In this document: in pieces, positions 24,435-33,300 of the stretch
Layout: the number at the start of each line of letters is the position of its first letter
Position numbering within the stretch: position 1 is the stretch's first letter
Source: Planctomycetaceae bacterium
Lineage (GTDB): Bacteria; Planctomycetota; Planctomycetia; Pirellulales; PALSA-1355
NCBI GenBank assembly: GCA_003153375.1
Contig: PLYM01000081.1
Span: 1-35,153, forward strand
Length of the DNA: 35,153 bases
Direction of reading: 5' to 3'
Notes under the pieces: generated by a model
Database searches by the model: none
What the model was told of the DNA's origin: nothing
What the model saw: only the letters and a program-made list of their open reading frames with translations
Made by a program: the position numbers and the translations under genes

Positions 24435-25205
24435 ATGCTTGCGAAGCGCGTGATTCCCTGCCTGGATGTTCATCGGGGGAGGGTCGTCAAGGGAACGAAC
24501 TTTCTCAACTTGCGCGATGCCGGCGATCCGGTCGCCGTGGCGGCCCGCTATGAAGAGGAAGGGGCCGATGAGTTGGTCTTCCTGGACATCACGGCCAGCC
24601 ACGAGGATCGCGACATCATGCTCGACGTGGTGCGGCGGACGGCCGAGATGGTCTTCATGCCCCTGTGCGTCGGCGGCGGCATCCGCACCTTGGAAGATAT
24701 TCGCCAGTTGCTGCTGGCCGGCAGCGACAAGGTCTCGATCAACACGGCCGCTTCCAGCAATCCCGAGTTCGTGCGCGAGGCGGCCAAGCGGTTCGGCAAT
24801 CAGTGCATCGTGGTCAATATCGACCCCAAGCGGGTGCAAAAAGACGGCCGCGAGGTCTGGGAAGTCCACACCCACGGCGGACGGAGGCCGACCGGACTGG
24901 AGGCCGTGGCCTGGGCTCGCGAGGTCGAGCAACTGGGCGCCGGCGAGATTGTGCTCACGAGCATGGATGCCGACGGGACGAAGAACGGTTACGATCTGGA
25001 GATCACCCGCGCGGTGAGCGACGCGGTGACCATTCCGGTGGTGGCCAGCGGCGGTGCCGGCAAGCCCGAGCACCTGGCCGACGCCATCCTGGAAGGCAAG
25101 GCCGACGCGGCCCTGGCGGCCAGCATCTTTCATTTTGGCGAGTACACGATCAGCGAAACCAAACGAGTCATGCGAGAGCGAGGCATTCCCGTGCGGGAGG
25201 TCTAG
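24435..25205 (+). CDS. hisF: Imidazole glycerol phosphate synthase cyclase subunit HisF
   Basis: The 256-residue product is a complete HisF, the TIM-barrel subunit that uses ammonia from HisH to turn PRFAR into imidazole glycerol phosphate and AICAR in histidine synthesis. [20 protein letters not shown] contains Asp11, the catalytic acid. [12 protein letters not shown] and the second catalytic aspartate in [13 protein letters not shown] are present, as is [13 protein letters not shown] for phosphate binding. The ATG at 24435 is preferred; a TTG three codons earlier is the only alternative. No other his gene is adjacent, so the pathway is scattered as is common in planctomycetes. Confidence 0.97.
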   Translation: MLAKRVIPCLDVHRGRVVKGTNFLNLRDAGDPVAVAARYEEEGADELVFLDITASHEDRDIMLDVVRRTAEMVFMPLCVGGGIRTLEDIRQLLLAGSDKVSINTAASSNPEFVREAAKRFGNQCIVVNIDPKRVQKDGREVWEVHTHGGRRPTGLEAVAWAREVEQLGAGEIVLTSMDADGTKNGYDLEITRAVSDAVTIPVVASGGAGKPEHLADAILEGKADAALAASIFHFGEYTISETKRVMRERGIPVREV

Positions 25206-25289
25206 ACGTCGACCCGATGGCGACGGTCTGGGCCGAAACGGCGGAACGCGGGAATCTTCGAGGAACCAGAGACCTAGCGAGGAGGCACG

Positions 25290-26441
25290 ATGGCTACCAC
25301 TGTTGATCCACGAGCGGCGAAACCGAACGTGCGAAAACGACCCGAACTCGAAGTCGACAAGCTGTTCACGGCGCTGGTGAAGCTCGAGGGGAGCGACTTG
25401 CACCTGAAGGCCGAGTGCCCGCCCCACGTGCGCGTCAAAGGCAGCCTGCGCCCGTTGAACCGCGGCCCGATCGATGACGAGGAGATGGAACGGCTGCTGA
25501 TGCCGATGCTGGACGAGCGCAACCGCAAGATCTACGCCGAGACCGGCGGGGCCGACTTCGCCCACTCGATGGAAGTCGACGGCGTCCGCTGGCGGTTCCG
25601 CGTCAACATGCTCAGGCAAATGGGGCACATGGGCCTGGTAGCTCGTCGCGTGAGCAACTGGATTCCGAACTTCGAGGGTTTGTATCTGCCGCCGCAGATG
25701 GTCGAGCTGTGCAAGTTCGACCAGGGCATGGTGCTCTTGGCCGGCGTCACCGGATCGGGCAAGACGACCACGATCGCCTCGATGCTCAACTGGGTCAACG
25801 CCAACTATCGCAAGCACATCCTGACGCTCGAAGACCCGATCGAATTCATCTACACCGAGGATAAGTGCCTGATCAACCAGCGCGAAATCGGGCTGGACGT
25901 GAAGGACTTCGAAATCGGCATGAAGCACGCCGTCCGCGAAGATCCGGACGTGATGCTGGTGGGCGAAATGCGCGATCGGGAAACGTTCATGACCGCCATT
26001 CACGCGGCCGAAACGGGCCACTTGGTGTTCGGCACGATTCACGCCTCGAGCGCCGCCACCACGATCGGCCGTATTCTCGACTTGTTCCCGGCCGACATGC
26101 ACGCGGCCCTGCGCAGCGCCATCGCCTTCAACATGCGCGGCATCGTGGCCCAGAAGCTCTTGCCCTCGATCAAGCCGGGCGTCAGCCGCGTGCCCACGGT
26201 CGAGATCATGACCTTCAGCCCCACGGTGCGCAAGCTGATCCTCGAGGAAAAGGACAGCAAGTTGCCCGACGCGATCCGTATGTCGGCTCGCGAGGGGATG
26301 CAGGATTTCACGATGAGCCTGATCGACCTGGTGAACAAGGATCTGGTCGATCGCACCGTCGCATTGGAAGTTGCGCCAAACACCGAAGCCCTGAAAATGG
26401 CGCTCAAGGGCATCGCCGTTTCGCAACCTGGAATTCTCTAA
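25290..26441 (+). CDS. pilT: PilT-like type IV pilus/type II secretion ATPase
   Basis: The 383-residue product is a PilT/GspE-superfamily hexameric ATPase of PilT length. The N-terminal PAS-like part has SDLHLKAECPPHVRVKGSLR. The ATPase part has Walker A GVTGSGKTT (152-160), the Asp box TLEDPIEFIY, Walker B DVMLVGEMRDRETF and the His box TGHLVFGTIHA. PilT usually powers pilus retraction. GAGGAGG lies just before the ATG. Its stop codon overlaps the next gene's start (TAATG), so translation is coupled with the degenerate GspE relative. No pilin genes are here except the DUF1559 protein downstream, whose link to PilT is doubtful. It might serve another envelope machine. Confidence 0.9.
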   Translation: MATTVDPRAAKPNVRKRPELEVDKLFTALVKLEGSDLHLKAECPPHVRVKGSLRPLNRGPIDDEEMERLLMPMLDERNRKIYAETGGADFAHSMEVDGVRWRFRVNMLRQMGHMGLVARRVSNWIPNFEGLYLPPQMVELCKFDQGMVLLAGVTGSGKTTTIASMLNWVNANYRKHILTLEDPIEFIYTEDKCLINQREIGLDVKDFEIGMKHAVREDPDVMLVGEMRDRETFMTAIHAAETGHLVFGTIHASSAATTIGRILDLFPADMHAALRSAIAFNMRGIVAQKLLPSIKPGVSRVPTVEIMTFSPTVRKLILEEKDSKLPDAIRMSAREGMQDFTMSLIDLVNKDLVDRTVALEVAPNTEALKMALKGIAVSQPGIL

Positions 26442-28207
26442 TGCTGCGCTGGTTGATCGTGTTGGCCGCGGCGGTGACCATTTGCGCCGTCGACGCGCAA
26501 TGGTTGTTGGCCGCCGAAGACGATGGCGACTGGGTGTCGCTGGGCGTGCCCTTCAAGCGCGGGCCGGGCGGATACTTCAGCATTTGGAAGCTGCTGGGCT
26601 TCTGGCTGCTGTTCCTGCTCTGGGTGCGCACCACCGACTGGGTCAGCCAGGACGGCCAGAAGCTCAAAGTGCGCCATGGGCTGTGGAACGGAATCGTCTT
26701 CTTCTCGTTCTTCGTCGCCATTCTGTTGTTCTTCATCGTCCCCTGGTTTGCCCTGGGCTTCAGCCTGATGGCCGTGGCCTACATCGCGCCGTTGGCCAGC
26801 TATGTCGTCTATCGCAACAAGCAGGTGACGGCCTCTTCCGACAAGGTGATGACCCGCAAGCACATTCGCCGCTGGATGGCGCGACGCGTCAGCCTGGTGG
26901 GCATCAAGATGGCTGGGGCCGAAGTCGATCCCGACGAACAAGGCCCCGACGTGCAGTTCAAAGCCCTGGGCGGCGCGACGGATCGCGACAACAGCATGAA
27001 TCTGATCACGGCCCGCCAGTCGCCGGGCTTTCTGCCGGCGCGCGAACTGTTCGACGACGCCTTTCACCAGCGGGCCACCCACGTGATGCTCGACTATACC
27101 CCCGAGACAGTCGGCGTGCGCTACCAGGTCGACGGCGTCTGGCACGACCGCGCCGCGCTGGAGCGCGAGAGCGGCGATGCGATACTGGAAGTGTTCAAGC
27201 GTCTGGCCGCGCTCAAGGTCGAGAATCGCCGCGCCCGGCAGTCGGGGTCGTTCGGTGTCGAGATCGGCAAGGAAAAATTCGGTTCCAAGATCGTCAGCCA
27301 GGGAACGCAGACCGGCGAGCGCGTGCTGCTGCAACTGGAGCAATCGAAGCTCTCGTTCAAGTCGCCCGACGACATCGGCATGCGCACGAAGACCCAGGAG
27401 CAGCTGACCGAGCTGCTGGCGCAGAACGGCCTGCTGATTTTCTCGGCCATGCCCGGCGGCGGTTTGAGCACGACGATCGACGTCGTGCTGACCAACACCG
27501 ATCGATTCATCCGCAACTACGTGGCGGTGATCGATACCGCCAAGAACGAGCGCGAGATCGAAAACGTGCAGGTCACGACATTTTCGTCCGCCGATGGCGA
27601 GACGCCCGCCACGGTGTTGCCCAAGCTGCTGCGCACGTATCCCGACGTGGTCCTGGTGCGCGACGTGGCCGACCTGGAAACGCTGACCATTCTCTGCGAG
27701 CAAAAGGCCGACAAGCGGCTGGCGATCACCAGCGTGCGTGCCAAGGAAGCCGTGGAAGCGCTGTTGCGGTTGATGATGCTCAAGATTCCGCCGGCCGACT
27801 TCGCCGAAGTCGCCCTAGGCGTGGTGAACACCCGGCTCATTCGCAAGCTGTGCGAAAAGTGCAAGGAAGCCTATCCGCCGCCGGCCGAGGTCCTCAAGCA
27901 GCTGGGTCTGCCGGCCGGGCGCATCGAGTCGCTCTATCGCACCCCCACGCAACCCATCGATCCCAAAAAGCCGGAAGTGGTCTGCGACCAGTGCCAGGGC
28001 ATCGGCTATCTCGGGCGGACCGCCATTTTCGAGCTGCTGGTGGTCGACGACACGATTCGACACGTGCTGACCACGGCGCCCAAGCTCGAGAACCTGCGGG
28101 CCGCGGCACGCAAGGGCAAGCAACGTAGCTTGCAGGATGAGGGCGTGTTGCTCGTCGCCCGTGGCGTGACGTCGATCCAAGAACTGCTGCGCGTGCTCAA
28201 ACAATAG
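26441..28207 (+). CDS. Membrane-anchored GspE/PilB-like pseudo-ATPase
   Basis: The 588-residue product overlaps the pilT stop by one base. Hydrophobic segments at about 1-24, 50-65 and 85-122 place it in the inner membrane, which normal GspE/PilB ATPases are not. Residues 195-540 align in order with the GspE/PilB core: THVMLDYTPETVGVRYQVDG, a block resembling the region before Walker A, then FSAMPGGGLSTTID (335-347) where GPTGSGKTTT is expected, and PDVVLVRDVADLETL (401-415) where Walker B would read P-D-x-x-x-x-G-E-x-R-D. The P-loop lysine and Walker B glutamate are gone. The zinc motif Cys471/Cys474 and Cys515/Cys518 (CEKCKEAY, CDQCQGIGYLGRTAIFELL) is intact. It is probably a non-hydrolysing partner of the PilT-like ATPase. 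Confidence 0.8.
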   Translation: MLRWLIVLAAAVTICAVDAQWLLAAEDDGDWVSLGVPFKRGPGGYFSIWKLLGFWLLFLLWVRTTDWVSQDGQKLKVRHGLWNGIVFFSFFVAILLFFIVPWFALGFSLMAVAYIAPLASYVVYRNKQVTASSDKVMTRKHIRRWMARRVSLVGIKMAGAEVDPDEQGPDVQFKALGGATDRDNSMNLITARQSPGFLPARELFDDAFHQRATHVMLDYTPETVGVRYQVDGVWHDRAALERESGDAILEVFKRLAALKVENRRARQSGSFGVEIGKEKFGSKIVSQGTQTGERVLLQLEQSKLSFKSPDDIGMRTKTQEQLTELLAQNGLLIFSAMPGGGLSTTIDVVLTNTDRFIRNYVAVIDTAKNEREIENVQVTTFSSADGETPATVLPKLLRTYPDVVLVRDVADLETLTILCEQKADKRLAITSVRAKEAVEALLRLMMLKIPPADFAEVALGVVNTRLIRKLCEKCKEAYPPPAEVLKQLGLPAGRIESLYRTPTQPIDPKKPEVVCDQCQGIGYLGRTAIFELLVVDDTIRHVLTTAPKLENLRAAARKGKQRSLQDEGVLLVARGVTSIQELLRVLKQ

Positions 28208-28220
28208 GAGAGCTCAGGCG

Positions 28221-28832
28221 ATGTTTCTCGGCATTATCCTCATCTTGCTCTTTGTCTCGGTGTTCGCCGGTCTGATGACTAGCGGGCTGTGGAGCAACAC
28301 GATCACGCTAATCAACGTGCTGCTGGCCGGGACGATCGCGACCTGCTACTTCGAGCCGGTGGCCGACTTCTTCGAAACGCAGGAGCCTAGCTACACGTAC
28401 CTTTGGGACTTCTTCGCCATCTGGCTGATCTTTTGCCTGGTGATGATCTTTCTGCGTTTTGCCACCGACTTCGTGTCGCGCATCAAGGTCAAGTTCTTCA
28501 TGCCGGTCGAACGCGTCGGAAACATCGTCATGGCCTTGTGGGTCAGCTGGGTGATGGTCTGTTTCACGTTGGCCACGTTCCACACCGCTCCCTTGGCGCG
28601 CAATTTTCTGGGAGGCGCGTTTCAGCCCAAGCCGAACTCGCGGATGCTGTTCAACATCGGCCCCGATCAGTTTTGGCTCGGTTGGGTGCATCGCGAGACC
28701 GGCGGCCCGCTGAGCCGCATTGGCACCGTTTCGCAGTTCGACCCCAGCGGCGAATTCATCCTCAAATACGGCAGCCGCCGCGATGAATTCGATCATCAAA
28801 TCGGGCTCACCAAGAGCAAGACGGGCGGCTAA
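28221..28832 (+). CDS. CvpA-like inner membrane protein
   Basis: The 203-residue product has four membrane helices in about 125 residues (GIILILLFVSVFAGLMTSGL; TLINVLLAGTIATCYFEPVA; FFAIWLIFCLVMIFLRFATD; VGNIVMALWVSWVMVCFTLA), matching the plan of CvpA-family proteins, followed by a soluble tail of about 75 residues with FNIGPDQFWLGWVHRETG. CvpA is linked to envelope robustness and colicin V release in proteobacteria; the role here is open. AGGAG lies before the ATG, 13 bases after the pseudo-ATPase stop, so it is the third gene of the pilT operon. Confidence 0.75.
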   Translation: MFLGIILILLFVSVFAGLMTSGLWSNTITLINVLLAGTIATCYFEPVADFFETQEPSYTYLWDFFAIWLIFCLVMIFLRFATDFVSRIKVKFFMPVERVGNIVMALWVSWVMVCFTLATFHTAPLARNFLGGAFQPKPNSRMLFNIGPDQFWLGWVHRETGGPLSRIGTVSQFDPSGEFILKYGSRRDEFDHQIGLTKSKTGG

Positions 28833-29120
28833 GCAGCCGTCCCCTCGCCCCCCGAGGAGCCGCGTTCGCAAGCTCGCGGGATGCGCATTGAATGCGACCA
28901 TTCTGCCCTCCTCTCCGTGGCCTTCGCCGACGCGGCGCGCGTGTCTTTCGGCAGGACAAGTGAAGTCGCGCAGACTGGCGAAACTTTGACGCAGCATTCG
29001 CGTTTCCTCATCGAGAAATCACAGGATCCAAACTCGACGCTCACGGATCGCTAATGATTCGCACCTAAAAACATAGCTGCCTATCCCTTCAAGGAATCGA
29101 ACCGCCTGGACGCACGCAGC
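28833..29120. other. Intergenic region after the pilT operon
   Basis: No gene or clear terminator is visible. A short minus-strand frame (28829-29044) lacks any coding sign. The promoter of the DUF1559 gene presumably lies in the AT-richer part near 29020-29090. Confidence 0.35.
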
Positions 29121-30155
29121 ATGTTCTCCGTAAGACGTCGTGACCCCCTCGGACAACGCAGCTTTTCGCGGGTTTCGCAAGGGTTTACGTTGGTCGAACT
29201 GCTAGTCGTGATCGCCATCATCGGCGTGCTGGTGGCCCTGCTGTTACCGGCAATTCAATCGGCCCGCGAAAGTGCCCGCCGCACAACCTGCTCCAATAAC
29301 TTGAAGCAGGTCGGCCTGGCGCTCAACGAGCACGCCTCGGTCAAGAAGGCCTATCCTCCGGGTCAAAAGGTGACATGCACGAATTGCGACCCCTGGGCCT
29401 GGTCGGCCATGATCCTGCCCTACATGGAACAGGCGGAAATCTTCGGTCTGCTCAACTTCACCCGCCAGCCCAACGATCCGCTGTTTTCGGTCGCCATGAC
29501 GGGCCGGGTCATCAACACCTACCTTTGCCCGACCACCGGCGGTCAATTGGATCCCTCGCGCGATGATTCGGCGCACATCGTCAACTTCTACGGTCAGACC
29601 GCCACCAAGGCCGGCACCGGCATGGCCTGCAGCGACTACGGCGGAATCGAAGGACCGCACAACGCGACTCCAGTTGTCAACCCAGCGACGAACCAAGTCT
29701 ATGCCGCCAATATGGGCGTGCTGCTCAAGGCCACGGCGAACGTCATATCGACCGCGCCCATGATCCGGCCCAAGGACATCACCGACGGATTGACGTACAC
29801 GATGGCGGTCGGCGAGATGGCGGGCCGGGGATTCAACGCGAAATCCTCGAAGCTCAAACTCAGCGGCACGTGGGCCGATGGGTTCAACACGGCAAATCTC
29901 CAGCTACCGTTCAGCGCCCCGCCGGGGCCGCCCCCCTTCGGTTCGGGGGCGCTGCCCAACTCCACGAATTATGCCAACTGGTGCCCGGCGTTCGCTTCCG
30001 ACGAATTGATCTCCTATCACACCGGCGGTGGCCAGATCTTGATGTGCGATGGGTCGGTACACTTCATGGGCTCGGACGTCTCGCAGGTTATCTTGTGGTC
30101 GATGTGCTCGCGCAAGGGGAACGAGACGATTCCCGAGCGCTGGGCCGGCGATTGA
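29121..30155 (+). CDS. DUF1559 protein with prepilin-type N-terminus
   Basis: The 344-residue product has a type IV prepilin leader: basic residues, then G21 and FTLVELLVVIAIIGVLVALL with Glu at mature position 5, which a prepilin peptidase would cut and methylate. The body carries DUF1559 marks: PAIQSARESARRTTCSNNLK, WSAMILPYMEQAEIFGLLNF, ITDGLTYTMAVGEMAGR and the C-terminal H-x9-D-G sequence HTGGGQILMCDGSVHFM. Planctomycetes hold dozens to hundreds of such proteins; they are thought to be envelope or pseudopilin-like, with unknown function. It lies in the same direction as the giant adhesin-like gene that follows after 221 bases. Confidence 0.93.
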   Translation: MFSVRRRDPLGQRSFSRVSQGFTLVELLVVIAIIGVLVALLLPAIQSARESARRTTCSNNLKQVGLALNEHASVKKAYPPGQKVTCTNCDPWAWSAMILPYMEQAEIFGLLNFTRQPNDPLFSVAMTGRVINTYLCPTTGGQLDPSRDDSAHIVNFYGQTATKAGTGMACSDYGGIEGPHNATPVVNPATNQVYAANMGVLLKATANVISTAPMIRPKDITDGLTYTMAVGEMAGRGFNAKSSKLKLSGTWADGFNTANLQLPFSAPPGPPPFGSGALPNSTNYANWCPAFASDELISYHTGGGQILMCDGSVHFMGSDVSQVILWSMCSRKGNETIPERWAGD

Positions 30156-30376
30156 CCACCCGTTGCTTGTCGCGAGCGGCCGATACTTCGACGCGAGCGG
30201 GTACGGCGAGAGTTCGTCGACGCATGTCGACTTCTAATCGGACCCTAACGCTCCGCTAACTTTTGACGACTAGACTCTGCCGCAAGTCAAGCTATCTCGA
30301 CGTCGCCATCTTGCTCGCTTGCGGATGTCGTCGCGCGTCGCCGCAGTCAGTGCGCCATACCAGGAGTCCCTCGCAG

Positions 30377-33300
30377 ATGTCCAAGAATCCCAGGCAACGG
30401 TCTTCCTCGAAAAAGTCCCTTTCTTCCTCGCGCCAGCGCCAGCGACTCGAACGCGCGCGGCCTCGCGGGCTGAACATCTTCGAGGAACTGGAAGCGCGAC
30501 GCATGCTCTCGGCATTCACGCCCGGTGATTTGGCGGTTGTACGCATGGGCACCGGCGCCAGCAGCCTGACGAGCGCCAGCACGGCGGTCTTTATCGACGA
30601 ATACACTCCGGCGGGCGTGCTGGTGCAGTCGATTGCCATGCCCACGGCCGACAGCGGCCCGCAGCACGCGTTGACCAACAGCGGCAGCGGCACCTCGGAA
30701 GGCGAGCTCAACCTGTCGAGCAACGGTCAGTATCTGACCTTGGTCGGCTACGACAGCGTTCCCGGCGTCGCGTCGATTTCTGGCACCTTGTCGACGGCGG
30801 TGCCGCGCACCGTCGGCGTGGTCGGCGTCAGCGGCTCGGTCGACACCACCACGGCCCTGACTGACTTTGCCAGCGCCAACAATCCCCGCGCCGCGGTCAC
30901 CTCCGACGGCACGAACATCTGGGTGGCCGGCGCCGACGCCAGCGCCGGCGGCGTCCGCTATGCGACCATCGGAAGTACGACATCGACCGATCTGACCGGC
31001 ACGGCGCCCAAGAACGCGCGCGACGTGGAAATCTTCAACGGTCAGCTTTACGCTGCCTCGGACAAAACCACGCAAATCATCGGCACGGTCGGCACCGGCC
31101 TACCCACGGTCGCGGCCGGCACATTTTTCACGGGATTGAGCGGCGCGGCCCTGGCGCCCGGCACAAACAGCGCCACCAACTCGTTCTACTTCGCTCGCCT
31201 GGGTAGCGGACCGGCCCAGAACGGCTACGACACGTTGTATGTCGCCGACTCGTCGGGCACCGTCACCGCCGCCACGCCCGGCGTGACCAAATACTCTTAC
31301 GACGGCACGAATTGGAACTCCAACGGTTCGGTCGGCGGAATTGGGGCCTTTCAAGGACTGACGGGCTCGGTCAGCGGTGGCGTCGTCAAACTCTACGTCA
31401 CGCAGACCACGGGCATTTCGTCGATCACCGACAGCTCGGGCTTCAACGGAACGTTGACCGCGTCGGTGACGGCTGTGGCCTCGGCCGCGAGCAACGAGGC
31501 GTTCCGCGGAATCGCCTTCGTTCCACAGTTGCCGGCGATTCACTTCAGCGTGACGGCCAGTCCGCCCACGGACACGGCCGGCACGTCGTTCAGCGTGACG
31601 GTCACGGCACGCGATAGCTCGAACAACGTCGTGCCCGGATACACCGGAACCGTCCACTTCACGACCAGCGATGGCGGCGCGGTCACCCTGCCCAGCAACT
31701 ACACGTTCACCGGCGGGGACGCGGGCGTTCACACGTTCACCGGTGCGTCGGGCGTGACGCTGGTCACGGCCGGCAGTCAAACGGTCACCGCCACCGACAC
31801 CGTGAACGGCGGCTTTGGCACGGCCAACGTTACGATCACCGCGGCGGCCCTCTCGAAGTTGGGCGTCACGGCGCCGGTCGATTCAACCGCGGGCACCGCC
31901 TTCGCGATCACCGTCGCTGCCCAGGATCAATATGGCAACACGGTCACCAACTATACGGGCACGGTCCACTTCACCGGCGGCGGCGCCGGCGCCACGCGGC
32001 CAGCCGATTACACCTTCGTGGCTGGCGACAACGGCGTACACACGTTCACCGGCGGAGTCACGCTGTTGGCCGCGGGTAACCAGACGATCACCGCGACGGA
32101 TGCCGCCCACGCGGTGAACGGCAGCGCGACCGTGCAGAACTTCGTCGTCGCGCCATTCACGCCGGGTGACGTCGTGGTCTATCGCGTCGGCCTGGGCGGA
32201 GCCAACGTTCTCTCGGGAGCGTCGGCCCCCGTGTTCCTCGACGAATATACTCCGGCGGGCGCGCTGGTACAGTCGGTACCCATGCCGGTGCTTTCGGTCG
32301 CCGGGGGCAATCAAACACTGACCGGTACCGGCAACGCCGAGTCAGAGGGGCAACTCACGATCTCGCCGAGTGGCGCCTACGTGTCCGTAACCGGCTACAA
32401 CGCGCCGGTCGGCACCGGATTGGTTTCAGCCACCTCGAGCGCCACCAATCCGCGTACCGTCGCTCTGGTCGACTATACCGGCCACGTCAATAGCACCACG
32501 TCGTTGACGGATTTCTCCACGGGCAACAATTTCCGCAGCGCCATTACGTCCGACGGAGTGAACATCTGGGTTGCGGGCGCCAACGGAGGAGTCGGGTACA
32601 CGACCGTCGGCGCAACGACGACAACCGATATCGATCCCAGCGGCGAACAAAACTTGCGCTCTTTGGCGATCACTGACGGCCAGCTCTATGCCTCGTCGCA
32701 AAAGTCAGTCCGCTTGGCCACCGTCGGCAACGGCGTGCCCACTACGCCCGACCAACCGGTGACGAATCTGCCGGCCAACGTGCCCGGCAACGGCAGCATG
32801 GAAACACCCAACGGCTTTTTCCTCGCCGACCTGAATTCCAGCGGGAGCGCCGACACGCTCTACTTGACTGACGACACGGCCGGCGACATCGAAAAGTTTT
32901 CCTTGAGCAGCGGCGTGTGGAATTTCGACGGCGCGATCACGGCGCCCTTGATTTGCGGTCTGACTGGCGTCGTCAGCGGTTCGACCGTCACGCTCTATGG
33001 CACGGCCAGCGGCGCCGTCAGCCAATCGGGCACGCTCTATTCGTTTACCGATGCCAGTGGATTCGGCGGTGTTGTCTCGGGCGGCATGAACACGATCGCC
33101 ACGGCCGCCAGCAACGAGGCGTTTCGCGGCGTGGCCCCGGTGCCACAACTGGTCACGGCCACGCACTTCGCCGTTTCCGCGCCTACCAGCTCGACCGCTG
33201 GCACGGCCTTCAGCATCACCGTGTCGGCTCGCGACGCCAGCAACAACGTGGTGACGAGTTTTACCGGCACGGTCCACTTCACCACCTCGGATGCCGCGGC

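Noticed and set aside
24339-26426. Minus-strand open frame of 695 codons
   Set aside because: It is antisense to hisF and pilT, both certain, and is only the His/Gly/Asp-rich mirror of them.
29121-30155. Functional link of the DUF1559 protein to the PilT operon
   Set aside because: DUF1559 proteins are scattered in very large numbers in planctomycetes, so closeness to pilT is weak evidence.
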